Assembly (NCBI GenBank): GCA_028281165.1
Contig: JANQKI010000166.1
Span: forward strand, 1-64,000
Origin: Opitutaceae bacterium
GTDB taxonomy: Bacteria; Verrucomicrobiota; Verrucomicrobiia; Opitutales; Opitutaceae
DNA length: 64,000 nucleotides
Reading direction: 5' to 3'
Numbering within the stretch: position 1 is the stretch's first letter; every line of letters begins with the position of its first letter. Below the pieces are notes generated by a model. That model searched no databases, had not been told where the DNA came from, and worked only from the letters and a program-made list of their open reading frames with translations. A program made the position numbers and the translations under genes. Shown one piece after another: positions 1-8,823 of this stretch.

Positions 1-641
1 ATCTTAGTCGATTGCCAGCCTTTTTCGATCTTCACCGGGCTCATCACATGACGATGTCTGCCCCAGAATTCCAAATCGGGGCTCTCGCAGTAGAAGATAT
101 CTCCAAAGGGAGTATGGCCATTATCGCTGGGACGATTTAGCATAGCGAATCGATCACCGATCTTGCGAGGAAACAGCACGCCATTGCGGTTGAAAGGAAC
201 AAAGGCGTTTTCCCTTTGGTGAAATGTTCTGAAATCCTTTGTCCACGCCACGCCAATAGTGGGACCATGGTATCCATTGCACCAGGTCACGTAGTAGCGA
301 TCTTCGATCCAAGTGACGCGTGGATCGTATCCGTAAACGAAAGGGCCTGGCGCATCGCTGTCTGGAACGAATTCGATGGGATCCGGGTCAAGGTTCCAAT
401 TCACGCCATCCTCGCTAAAGCCAGCATGTATTCGCATTTCCATGGCGCGATTATCGACACGGAAAACGCCGGCGAAACCTTCTTCGAAGGGAACTACGGC
501 GCTATTGAAAACGCTATTGGAATTTGGCAGTATATTTCGGCCAATGATAGGATTGCGTGTGGAACGCCAGAGTACGCCTGGGTTTGAGCAACTAGGGTTC
601 TCCCATGGAATGTTGGGCAAAGGCTTAGCTAGGACTTTCAT
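1..641 (-). CDS. GH130-family glycosidase/phosphorylase, 3' end cut by window edge
   Basis: Reading the minus strand from the ATG at 641-639 gives 213 codons without a stop, running off the left edge. The product carries a five-bladed-propeller GH130 pattern: a VYGYDPR motif, the [11 protein letters not shown] block and a [11 protein letters not shown] block. All three are nearly identical to blocks in the divergent gene at 917, so the two are paralogues. GH130 enzymes are mostly beta-mannoside phosphorylases or hydrolases; the Asp of the DPR motif lies where the general acid is expected. There is no signal peptide, so it should act in the cytoplasm on imported oligosaccharides. Substrate and phosphorylase-versus-hydrolase status are not decidable here because the C-terminal half is missing. 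Confidence 0.88.
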   Translation of the reverse strand, partial: MKVLAKPLPNIPWENPSCSNPGVLWRSTRNPIIGRNILPNSNSVFNSAVVPFEEGFAGVFRVDNRAMEMRIHAGFSEDGVNWNLDPDPIEFVPDSDAPGPFVYGYDPRVTWIEDRYYVTWCNGYHGPTIGVAWTKDFRTFHQRENAFVPFNRNGVLFPRKIGDRFAMLNRPSDNGHTPFGDIFYCESPDLEFWGRHRHVMSPVKIEKGWQSTK

Positions 642-717
642 TATTTAAAGACACTTCGATTGTTCTAGTTTTAACGCAACATTGGAGGTTTGTATTCAAA
701 ATAACATAGCATCTCTG

Positions 718-813
718 CTCTCGAAATGAGATTGCTCTTCGAAAATTTGAGAATGCCAAACCGTCTTTTGGATACTCTCTTATATATGAGCGAAATATCT
801 CGAAGGTTTGAGA
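718..813. promoter_or_regulatory. Putative operator repeats between divergent GH130 genes
   Basis: The 275-bp divergent intergenic region contains a near-palindrome at 798-813 (TCTCGAAGGTTTGAGA, 6 of 7 arm positions complementary). A related direct copy lies at 738-752 (TTCGAAAATTTGAGA) and a shorter one at 718-730 (TCTCGAAATGAGA). The first two share CGAANNTTTGAGA about 61 bp apart, roughly six helical turns. A single repressor or activator could serve both GH130 genes. No regulator gene sits beside them, so the protein that binds is unknown. Confidence 0.4.
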
Positions 814-916
814 CCAACGATCTCATTCCAATACTTATGATCGAAGGCTATGCTTAGGTCGGTGGCCAATTGAGCGCGCGCATTGACCTGCATTTAGCTT
901 ATAAACTTATTTACCC

Positions 917-1927
917 ATGAGCCTTGTTGATATTTCCAATCCCAGCGTTGAAACGAAATCTTCCGTAAGCCCTATCCCTTGGCAGGCTCGTCCGACAGGA
1001 TCTTCCGAGATTATGTGGCGTTTCGATGCGAACCCCATCATAGACAGAAATCCCATTCCCTGCGGGGGGCGTATTTTCAACAGCGCGGTAGCTCGCTTTG
1101 AGGATGAATTTATTGGGATTATGCGTGTCGATTATCGCGACATGAAGCCGCAGCTTCATCTAGCTCGTAGCCAAGATGGCATAAACTGGGAAATCGAGCA
1201 CGAGATGATATCCTGGCTGAACGAACGGGGCGAGCCGGTTAAAAATTCCTATGCCTACGATCCTCGATTATGTCTGATCGACGGCGTTTATTATATTAAT
1301 TGGTGTGATGATTTTCCAGGGGCTTCAATCGGGATGGGGTTTACCAAAGACTTCAAGACTTTCGTAAAAATGGAAAACCCGCTCATGCCCTTTAACCGAA
1401 ATGGCGTGCTGTTTCCTAGGAAAGTGGGGGACGAGTACCTCTTGCTTAGCCGACCTAGTGATAGCGGGCATACTCCCTTTGGAGATATTATTTTAAGTCG
1501 AAGCCCAGATCTGACCTATTGGGGGAGACACCGCTTAGTCATGAGGGGAGGGGGCAGCGGCTGGTGGCAATCCGTAAAGGTCGGAGCAGGACCAGTCCCG
1601 ATAGAGACGAGCGAAGGTTGGCTGCTCTTTTATCATGGCGTAACTCAAACCTGTAACGGTCTTGTCTATAGTATTGGGGCGAGTTTGCTAGATCTGGAGG
1701 ATCCGTCTAAGGTCATGTATCGAACACGCGACTACCTGCTGACGCCCGAAGCATCCTATGAGACGATAGGCTTTGTGCCCAATGTTGCCTTTCCTTGCGC
1801 TGCCCTGCACGATGAAGCGACCGGCCGCATTGCCGTTTATTATGGGGCGGCGGATACCTGCACCGCCCTTGCCTTTGCCGAACGAGACGAGTTGATAGCT
1901 TATATCAAAGCTAATTCCGATGTTTGA
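917..1927 (+). CDS. GH130-family beta-mannoside phosphorylase/hydrolase-like protein
   Basis: A 336-residue GH130-type five-bladed beta-propeller without a signal peptide, so probably cytoplasmic. Diagnostic blocks are YDPR (114-117, candidate general acid Asp115), [11 protein letters not shown] (159-169), PSDSGHTPFGD (180-190), LLFYHGV (236-242) and a late YYGAAD. The Arg/Lys-rich central block and the His of YHGV resemble the phosphate site of GH130 phosphorylases, which favours phosphorolysis, but this is inference. It is a paralogue of the divergently transcribed partial gene at the window start. Its last 8 bases overlap the start of the next sulfatase gene (ATG at 1920), so translation of the two is probably coupled. 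Confidence 0.87.
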   Translation: MSLVDISNPSVETKSSVSPIPWQARPTGSSEIMWRFDANPIIDRNPIPCGGRIFNSAVARFEDEFIGIMRVDYRDMKPQLHLARSQDGINWEIEHEMISWLNERGEPVKNSYAYDPRLCLIDGVYYINWCDDFPGASIGMGFTKDFKTFVKMENPLMPFNRNGVLFPRKVGDEYLLLSRPSDSGHTPFGDIILSRSPDLTYWGRHRLVMRGGGSGWWQSVKVGAGPVPIETSEGWLLFYHGVTQTCNGLVYSIGASLLDLEDPSKVMYRTRDYLLTPEASYETIGFVPNVAFPCAALHDEATGRIAVYYGAADTCTALAFAERDELIAYIKANSDV

Positions 1928-3680
1928 GTTTCGCCACGTTTCAGTGGTCAGTTTCCTGGTTTGTCTACTGATGGTAGACGCATGGGCCGAGCGTCCAAAT
2001 ATTCTGGTCATCCTGAGCGACGATCAAGGTTTTGGCGATCTGGCTCGCCACGGAAATAAAGTGGTCGAGACGCCTCGTCTGGACCAGCTTTTCGCCGAAT
2101 CCTTTGAGCTCACCCAGTTTCACGCAGCTCCGGTTTGCGCGCCGACTCGAGCTTCGCTAATGACTGGTAAGCAGTTTTTAAGGACAGGAGTATGGGGCGT
2201 GCATGGCGGACGAGACTATTTGGATTTGAGAGAAACTACGGTCGCAGAACGCCTACAAAAATCCGGATACAGAACAGCTATGGCGGGAAAATGGCACTTG
2301 GGAAAGACCGATGCCTATATGCCGTACAATCGCGGCTTCGATGAAGCCTGGCCCATCGTTGATCGCCTCTACATGCACACTGATCCGGTTATCGATCACA
2401 ACGGCGAGATTGAGCGGCCACGAGGCTGGACGGTTGATATTCTGACCGATTACTTGCTCGACTGGATGGACAATGGCGATGATCGGCCTTTTTTCGCCTA
2501 TCTAGCTCATCCCTACATTCATGAACCGTACTATGCTCCTGAATTGCTGATTGAGAAGTATCGGAAGAAAGGTCTCAGCGATTCCTTTGCCCGACTTTGC
2601 GCGATGACCGAGCATCTGGACCAGGCTACGGGACGTTTGATGGACGCTTTGGAGGAGCGCGGCTTGAGTGGCAATACGGTTGTATTTTTTCTTGGGGACA
2701 ACGGACCGATTGGAAATCCTGTGAATGTTCCTCATTTGACGAAAGACGAGATGGCGTCTCGCAATCCGCTAGGCTTGAAAGGCGTCAAAGGTAATCTCTA
2801 CGAGAACGGCACACGAGTCCCCTTTATGGTCCGTTGGCCAGAAGTCTTTAAAGCCCAGGTTTCCGATCATGAAGCCGACATCACCGATGTGGTTCCTACG
2901 TTGCTCGACCTGGTCGGCATTGACTACAAAGAAGTGGATTTTGACGGACGAAGTTTGACGCCTCTCTTCAAAGGCGATGTTGAAAAGTTGAATACACCAG
3001 TTCGCTACTATGCCAATCACGAGGTTGTCTGGCCGGGGAGGAAGCGTCTTTACGATTTTCTGGAAGATCGAAATGTCTTGAGCTTTGAAGATCAGGTTTT
3101 GTCCCTGCGAGTCGGGGATTTAAAATATGTGATGGGGTTTGGAAACAGGGAACTCTACAACATTGCGCATGATCCCAAGGAGTCCGAAAATCTCGTTTCC
3201 TTGTATCCAGAAAAATCAAAAAAGCTCCATAATCAGCTTCGTGAATGGTGGGAAACCAATGTTTTTTCGGATAGCAAGAGTTACTCGATGCCGGTCTTTC
3301 CTCTTCCGAGTCAGACGGATCGTTCGATATTGCTCCATCCTTGCGCCCCGAGCGAGATCTTTGGGAATGTCGTCCAAGGCTCGCATTTCAGTCACCAGTG
3401 GAGGTCTAGTGGCGACGGGATCGGTTTTGCTGTCAAGGTCGAAAATTCCGGAGACTATCAAGTGAAAATAGATGCCGATATTGAAGAGAGAACTGGCGAA
3501 TTATTGGTATCTGTATCTGATGAAATGGTACAAATTTCATTGGAAAATTCGGATTCCGGAAATATGGGAACGATGAGTATTCCTGAAGGCGAGCATCGAC
3601 TTCTAGTGAAATTGGTCCGAGTAGAAGGGGATTCAGTGAAGATCGAGAATCTCAAGGCTGTTCACCTTACTCGGCTTTAG
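1920..3680 (+). CDS. Secreted S1-family sulfatase with C-terminal beta domain
   Basis: A 586-residue sulfatase with an N-terminal signal peptide (about residues 1-23, ending AWA). The metal-binding Asp pair is in LSDDQG (34-35) and the formylglycine motif is C73-A-P-T-R77 followed by ASLMTG. GKWHLG (123-128) and FFLGDNGP follow in the usual order. After the core, about 100 residues (from 480) form a beta-rich domain with alternating hydrophobic strands, possibly carbohydrate-binding. S1 sulfatases hydrolyse sulfate esters after Cys is oxidised to formylglycine; the maturase is not in this window. The 8-base overlap with the upstream GH130 gene ties it to the same oligosaccharide pathway. The exact S1 subfamily cannot be assigned by eye. 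Confidence 0.93.
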   Translation: MFEFRHVSVVSFLVCLLMVDAWAERPNILVILSDDQGFGDLARHGNKVVETPRLDQLFAESFELTQFHAAPVCAPTRASLMTGKQFLRTGVWGVHGGRDYLDLRETTVAERLQKSGYRTAMAGKWHLGKTDAYMPYNRGFDEAWPIVDRLYMHTDPVIDHNGEIERPRGWTVDILTDYLLDWMDNGDDRPFFAYLAHPYIHEPYYAPELLIEKYRKKGLSDSFARLCAMTEHLDQATGRLMDALEERGLSGNTVVFFLGDNGPIGNPVNVPHLTKDEMASRNPLGLKGVKGNLYENGTRVPFMVRWPEVFKAQVSDHEADITDVVPTLLDLVGIDYKEVDFDGRSLTPLFKGDVEKLNTPVRYYANHEVVWPGRKRLYDFLEDRNVLSFEDQVLSLRVGDLKYVMGFGNRELYNIAHDPKESENLVSLYPEKSKKLHNQLREWWETNVFSDSKSYSMPVFPLPSQTDRSILLHPCAPSEIFGNVVQGSHFSHQWRSSGDGIGFAVKVENSGDYQVKIDADIEERTGELLVSVSDEMVQISLENSDSGNMGTMSIPEGEHRLLVKLVRVEGDSVKIENLKAVHLTRL

Positions 3681-3717
3681 TTCTGATGTTCTCAGTATCC
3701 GTTTCGCCGTATTCCAA

Positions 3718-3822
3718 AGGTGGCGCGAGGCAGCCCGCCTCGGCGTAGCTGATAAACGAAGACGGGTCCTCGACTCGCGTTCAGTCACTGTAAAAACGCG
3801 TCGAGGACGCCGCGTTCCACCT
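3718..3822. repeat. Nested palindromic intergenic repeat
   Basis: Three layers of inverted repeat sit between convergent genes. The outer arms are AGGTGG (3718-3723) and CCACCT (3817-3822). The first inner hairpin is CGAGGC (3726-3731) with GCCTCG (3737-3742). The second is GTCCTCGACTCGCG (3766-3779) with CGCGTCGAGGAC (3797-3808), pairing with one bulged base. It is not protein-coding. It could be a mobile palindromic repeat, a structured RNA or a bidirectional terminator. Confidence 0.6.
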
Positions 3823-3894
3823 CTTCGGATACTTATCGTATATTCTTAGACATGCCGCTACTGTCTTCGCGTTAGAGATTCGTAGAGTGAGAGT

Positions 3895-3920
3895 GTAGCG
3901 GAACGTCTGGGACGTTCCGA
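3895..3920. repeat. REP-like palindrome, copy 1
   Basis: GTAGCGGAACGTCTGGGACG continues into TTCCGA. The core GGAACGTC-TGG-GACGTTCC is a perfect 8-bp stem with a 3-base loop. A diverged copy with the same flanking GTAGCGGA and TTCCGA lies at 17202-17227, which shows this is a dispersed element and not a chance palindrome. Confidence 0.6.
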
Positions 3921-3951
3921 TTTCTCGAATGCGATTTGCAAATTACTAATT

Positions 3952-4953
3952 CTACGCTTGCCATGCTTTGATGAGTAAATCTCGCGTCTTTTCGATTCCT
4001 TCTTCTTCAGAGAAATGGTTTCCTTCGTGCTCAACCCCTATGTAACCATTATAGCCCGACGTTTTAATGATGTCCGCCATCCGATGATAATCGATGGTTG
4101 TTTCCGAACCGTCTACATCGAAATCGTGAGACTTGGCGCTAACCGCCTGAGCCAGTGGCATCAGTTCTTCCACGCCTTTGTAGCGGTCGTAACGCGTATC
4201 GCTATGCCAGATACGCTCTTCAGACCAGGCGAAGTTATCAAAATCCACCATGGTTCCTAGCAGCGGGTGATCAGCGGACTTTAGCGTTTCGAGAAGCCAA
4301 GGCGGAAAGCTAGACAGGCCTCCATGATTTTCCACCAGTACCTTCACATCAAAAGGCTCCGCATGCTCCGCTAGAGTTCTGAGACTCTCTGCTGCAGCTT
4401 CTTTCTGTTCCTCATAGGAACCCATTCCGTGAGCGTTGACCCGAACCGCATCGCATCCGATTTTCGCTGACGCCTCGATCCACGGAAGGTGAGCTTGGAT
4501 CGATTGATGCCGCTGGTTGGTGTCCGAGTGACCAAGGTAGCCTGCTTCGTCTATCATCAGGAGCACGCTTTTCACTTCGTAGTCATCACAGCGAGTACGA
4601 AGTTGCTTAAGAAAAGAATCGTCCCGCGCCTTTCCGAAAATGAAAGTGTTCACATATTCGACCGCTTCGAATCCGAAACGCTCGCGAGCCACTTTGGGAA
4701 AATCCAAAGGCTTCAACCAACCTTCGAGAACCTCGTCCGGCGATTCGCGTAGCAAACGTTGCCATCGCTGGTAGTTGTCCTTGCTGGTTCCGAAATGAGC
4801 TCGATGCAGAGCCCATTGAGAAAGTGAAAGCTTGGGAAGCGCTTCATCTGGTTTGTCGCTTGAAGCTATGACTTTATTGGCTAGAGCTCCGACCGCTCCA
4901 AGCGCGGCAAACTCAATAAATCTTCGGCGATCGATCTTTTGTTTCCGATCCAT
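3952..4953 (-). CDS. Tat-exported sugar phosphate isomerase/epimerase-like TIM barrel
   Basis: The frame is open up to 5196, but the ATG at 4953 is chosen because it gives a clean twin-arginine leader: MDRKQKIDRRRFIEF followed by a hydrophobic stretch ending NKVIA. The 333-residue product then resembles the AP-endonuclease-2/xylose-isomerase-like TIM-barrel family. Candidate metal or acid-base residues are the Glu of VLVENHGG, Asp of MVDFDNF, His of AKSHDFD and Glu of GVEHEG. Such exported family members are common in polysaccharide loci of Planctomycetota and Verrucomicrobiota and are thought to isomerise or epimerise sugars; the real substrate is unknown. It is divergent from the TonB receptor at 5217, sharing a 263-bp upstream region. 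Confidence 0.85.
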   Translation of the reverse strand: MDRKQKIDRRRFIEFAALGAVGALANKVIASSDKPDEALPKLSLSQWALHRAHFGTSKDNYQRWQRLLRESPDEVLEGWLKPLDFPKVARERFGFEAVEYVNTFIFGKARDDSFLKQLRTRCDDYEVKSVLLMIDEAGYLGHSDTNQRHQSIQAHLPWIEASAKIGCDAVRVNAHGMGSYEEQKEAAAESLRTLAEHAEPFDVKVLVENHGGLSSFPPWLLETLKSADHPLLGTMVDFDNFAWSEERIWHSDTRYDRYKGVEELMPLAQAVSAKSHDFDVDGSETTIDYHRMADIIKTSGYNGYIGVEHEGNHFSEEEGIEKTRDLLIKAWQA

Positions 4954-5216
4954 TTCTTGCTTAGGATCGAGCCTAACAGGTTCAATTAGGCAGGAAAAGC
5001 GGTTTCCCGGTACAAAACTTGAGATTCTTTTCGGTCTGCTGGACAAGAGTCTCATGTGGTAGACGGGCGTTCGCATTGAGGGGCACAGCCGTTTTGGATA
5101 GAATCCTATCCCATCAGCCACGTCGCGAATCCCCTGTCGACGTTTGGCTCTATCCCAGAGGTTCGCTAATTCAGCGCTTCTCTCCTGTAACGACAAGCTA
5201 ACTACAGTTTAAGAAA

Positions 5217-8200
5217 ATGAATACTGACAACCAATCACTACCTTGCCCCTCAGCTTGGCGAATCGCTTTCTGTTTGGGCGTTTTCGCCTTCGCGTCCTTT
5301 TCTCTCTTTGCTCAGGACGAAGATGTGGGCGATGTTTACGAACTATCACCCTTCACAGTGGACGGCGGTGAAGACGAAGGTTATCGCGCCACTAGCACTC
5401 TTGCTGGGACTCGTATTCGCACTGATCTCAAGGATGTAGGCTCTGCCATATCGGTCATTACCGAACAATTCCTGCAGGATACGGCTGCTACGGATAACGA
5501 ATCGCTACTCATCTACACTACCAATACCGAAGCTGGCGGTGTTAACGGTACCTATCTTGGAACGTCCTCGAATAATGGTGACGAAGGACCGAATATCCAA
5601 AGGCCCAACAATGCTAATCGCGTTCGCGGATTAACTTCGGCCGATAATACTCGGGGCTTTTTTCTCACCGATATTCCGTGGGATGGCTATGCCGTTGACC
5701 GAGTCGATCTGCAACGGGGTCCCAACGCCATCCTATTTGGCATCGGAAGTCCCGCTGGTATTATCAATGCGAACCTCGTTACGGCGGCCTTCGATAATTC
5801 AAACAAAGTGGAATTTCGAATCGGTAGTAACGGAAGCACGAGGGCATCTATTAATCTAAACCGGGAATTGTTAGACAACGAGCTGGCTATTCGGGTTGCG
5901 GCTTTAAGAGATGACGAAGAGTTTCGTCAGGATCCGGCCTTTGAAAAGGATGAGCGCGTGTACGCGGCTATCAACTACGAGCCAAAGTTCCTCAAGAGCG
6001 ATAAGGCTCGAACTTCCCTAAAGGCCAATTTCGAGACCGGCGACATCACTTCGAATCGCCCTCGGATGCAAGCTCCCGAGGATCTGATCACGCCATGGTT
6101 TACCGAAGCCAATCAGGGCGCTTACAACATGGCCGACGCTTGGGCGACCAATGGCGTTCTAGATGGCGGAGGATCCGGCTTCGAACCTTCAGTTGGTCAG
6201 CTTTTTGGAGGTCCGCAAGTATATTTTCCCGATCCCAGTTCTCCCGCTTCTTCTCTGGTAACCGTTTCTGAAATACAAATGACGGATAATGGAGCGCTTG
6301 GTCCTGATGGAGCGGTTGACAATGGTTTCTCCAGCTTCCCGTTTCAACGTATGGTCCAGATTCGCAGCTATCCTGATTTTGCTCAAAATGCGAATCTCCA
6401 GTTCTCGGATACATTGAATCCGTATCGCAAGCAATCGCTTACTGATCGCAGCATTTTCGATTTCAAGAACAACCTCATCGATGGCCCTACCAAGAATGAA
6501 TGGCGAGAATTTGATGCCTATAATCTCTCGTTGTCGCAGACCTTCTTCGGCGACCGTTTGGGATTCGAGATCTCTATCGACGAGCAAGACTATGAAGATG
6601 GACGCGAATCGCACATGAACGGTGGAGCTATTACAGTCGACCTCAATACTCACTTGGCTGACGGATCTCCCAATCCGAACGTGGGCCGTCCTGTGATTTT
6701 CAATCGCGCCAATGGAGGAAACCAATCACGCGTTACGAATCGTAGTGGACAACGCCTTACCGGTTTCGGAATCATCGATTTTAGGGATACTATGAAAAGC
6801 GATTCGTTCCTGGCTCGCTTGTTAGGCAAGCACACTTTCACGGCCATGCTCAGCGAACAGGACAATGATACGGAAGATCGTGTTTGGCGTCGCTACGCTA
6901 CTGACAATGCTTTTGGCTCTGCTATCAGCTATCCTAATACAGGTTCGGCGGAACGCGAAATCGTCCTCTTCAGCTATCTCGGCGACTCGCTTCTAGGAGC
7001 CTCTTCGCCTGCGGGGGCTAATCTCTCCCGAATCATGTCGAATCAAGTTCCGACTTCCGGTTCTATCCGTTATTTCGATACGACTTGGACTGCTGGTTCA
7101 ATTGATCCCGGAGCTGATTGGGATGACAACGGAACACTTCGCACTCAATCGGAGAACCCGGCAAACTATGTTGGCTGGACGAATGGATCTTTCGGAATTC
7201 TGGATTCCGCGAACGGCGGTCGACTTGATCTGATGCGTACAGCGTTTCTGGAAAGAGATGAGATCGAGTCCGAAGCTTTCATCTGGCAAGGCAGCATTTG
7301 GGATGGTTTGTTGGTACCTACCTACGGCTATCGAGATGACACCGCTAGCAACTTCAAGGCTAGCGCCCCTCCACAGGCCATTACTGGTGTGGCAAACGTC
7401 TTGGATCCAAGCTACACTCTTGATGGAGTCGACCCTGTTGTGGTTTCGGGAATTTCCGAGTCGTGGAGTTTCGTCCTGCACACAGACAAGATTCTACCTG
7501 ACTTGCCAGGCGATACGCGGGTCAGCCTGTTCTACAACGAGTCGGAGAACTTCCAACCGCTTCCCGGTCGCGTGGATACCTTTGGCGATCCAATTGGCAA
7601 TCCGAGTGGTTCGACCAAGGACTATGGATTTATGGTTTCCGCCTTACGGGATCGCATCAATCTTCGGGTTAACTTCTACGAGTCCAGCGTTAAAGACGCC
7701 ACCTTCAATCCTGGCAATCTATGGTTCCTTGGTGGGGTTGAAACCCGGGCTTGGGTAGCTGCCAAGAAATTCGAAGCTGGCCTCTCTGGTGATCCCGCGT
7801 ATTCAGGACCTTCCTACAACTACGGTACAGGCTCTGGCGACGGATTTGTACAAACCGAAGCGGATCGAGCATTGCAGCAGCAGCATGTGGATGCCGTGCT
7901 TTCCAGTGTGGCTCCTGATTCGTTTTGGTCAGCCTGGGGCGCCAGCAAGTCGGATCAGCGTTGGCAGAGCAACTGGTGGGATCCTTGGGCGGAGCCAGGC
8001 GGTTCAGAGCCGCAAGGCCATACTTCAACAGCCGATCTTACTTCGGAAGGCGTGGAAATCGAACTGATGTTAAGACCGACCGACAACTGGGATATCTTCT
8101 TCAACGCCTCACGAGCGGAATCGGTTAACTCGAATGTCGCTGGCACCCTCACGGACTGGGTTGAGGAGCGGAATGCGATCTGGAATGGTCTTGCTGGCGA

Positions 8201-8690
8201 CATCCGCATGTGGAGCGGCACTGGTGGCGGATCTATCAAGCAGCAATGGAATAGCACCTTCTACTCCCGCTACCTGCTAGCCACCCAGAAGGATGGGACG
8301 AATGTCGATGAAATCCGCGAGTGGCGTTTCAACCTGATTTCCAACTATCGCTTCAACGAAGGTCGTTTTAAAGGCATGAACGTTGGCGGAAGCTTCCGCT
8401 GGGAAGACAGTGTTTCGCTAGGGTATCCAGTTTTCACTGACAGTAATGGCAACGATATCTTCGATATCGCCAATCCCCACATGGGCCCGAGCGAGACGCA
8501 CGTTGACCTTTGGGCTGGCTATCAAAAGAAACTGTCGGACAAGGTTGACTGGCGTATTCAGTTGAACTTGAGAGACGCTTTCGCGAGCGACGACTTGATA
8601 CCGGTAAGCGTGCAGTGGGACGGCTCTCCTGGAGAGTATCGCATCGCCCCCAGCGCTCGGTGGACCTTGACCAACACCTTCGAGTTCTAG
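5217..8690 (+). CDS. TonB-dependent outer-membrane receptor
   Basis: A 1157-residue receptor. The signal peptide ends near FAQ (30-33), followed by an acidic linker and ELSPFTV (42-48). The plug domain spans about residues 55-200 (TLAGTRIRT, VISVITEQFL-type region, VDLQRGPNAILFGIGSPAGI), then comes a long beta-barrel ending in the aromatic C-terminus TNTFEF expected of outer-membrane barrels. It should import an oligosaccharide or other large ligand using TonB-ExbBD energy. No SusD partner is adjacent, as is usual outside Bacteroidota. It probably starts the plus-strand unit that continues with the SMP-30-like, amidohydrolase and sulfatase genes, although a terminator at 8718 limits read-through. 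Confidence 0.95.
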   Translation: MNTDNQSLPCPSAWRIAFCLGVFAFASFSLFAQDEDVGDVYELSPFTVDGGEDEGYRATSTLAGTRIRTDLKDVGSAISVITEQFLQDTAATDNESLLIYTTNTEAGGVNGTYLGTSSNNGDEGPNIQRPNNANRVRGLTSADNTRGFFLTDIPWDGYAVDRVDLQRGPNAILFGIGSPAGIINANLVTAAFDNSNKVEFRIGSNGSTRASINLNRELLDNELAIRVAALRDDEEFRQDPAFEKDERVYAAINYEPKFLKSDKARTSLKANFETGDITSNRPRMQAPEDLITPWFTEANQGAYNMADAWATNGVLDGGGSGFEPSVGQLFGGPQVYFPDPSSPASSLVTVSEIQMTDNGALGPDGAVDNGFSSFPFQRMVQIRSYPDFAQNANLQFSDTLNPYRKQSLTDRSIFDFKNNLIDGPTKNEWREFDAYNLSLSQTFFGDRLGFEISIDEQDYEDGRESHMNGGAITVDLNTHLADGSPNPNVGRPVIFNRANGGNQSRVTNRSGQRLTGFGIIDFRDTMKSDSFLARLLGKHTFTAMLSEQDNDTEDRVWRRYATDNAFGSAISYPNTGSAEREIVLFSYLGDSLLGASSPAGANLSRIMSNQVPTSGSIRYFDTTWTAGSIDPGADWDDNGTLRTQSENPANYVGWTNGSFGILDSANGGRLDLMRTAFLERDEIESEAFIWQGSIWDGLLVPTYGYRDDTASNFKASAPPQAITGVANVLDPSYTLDGVDPVVVSGISESWSFVLHTDKILPDLPGDTRVSLFYNESENFQPLPGRVDTFGDPIGNPSGSTKDYGFMVSALRDRINLRVNFYESSVKDATFNPGNLWFLGGVETRAWVAAKKFEAGLSGDPAYSGPSYNYGTGSGDGFVQTEADRALQQQHVDAVLSSVAPDSFWSAWGASKSDQRWQSNWWDPWAEPGGSEPQGHTSTADLTSEGVEIELMLRPTDNWDIFFNASRAESVNSNVAGTLTDWVEERNAIWNGLAGDIRMWSGTGGGSIKQQWNSTFYSRYLLATQKDGTNVDEIREWRFNLISNYRFNEGRFKGMNVGGSFRWEDSVSLGYPVFTDSNGNDIFDIANPHMGPSETHVDLWAGYQKKLSDKVDWRIQLNLRDAFASDDLIPVSVQWDGSPGEYRIAPSARWTLTNTFEF

Positions 8691-8717
8691 TTTGGCAAAA
8701 ACTTAGCTTTTTAGCAG

Positions 8718-8753
8718 CGCCTTCAGCTTAACGGCTGGAGGCGTTTCATTTTT
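8718..8753 (+). terminator. Rho-independent terminator after TonB receptor
   Basis: A stem CGCCTTCAGC (8718-8727) pairs with GCTGGAGGCG (8734-8743) across a 6-base loop with one G-U pair, and is followed by TTTCATTTTT. It lies 27 bases after the receptor stop codon. Confidence 0.8.
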
Positions 8754-8823
8754 GCCTGGTTGCTTCGTGATTGCATAATGCCTTCCTGGCTTCATGCTTT
8801 AGTTATCTTATCTCCTCCAAGCT

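Noticed and set aside
216-648. Two plus-strand frames near the left edge
   Set aside because: They are antisense shadows of the partial GH130 gene, which has clear family blocks on the minus strand.
4954-5196. 81-codon N-terminal extension of the TIM-barrel gene
   Set aside because: It would bury the Tat leader inside the protein and occupy the promoter region shared with the TonB receptor.
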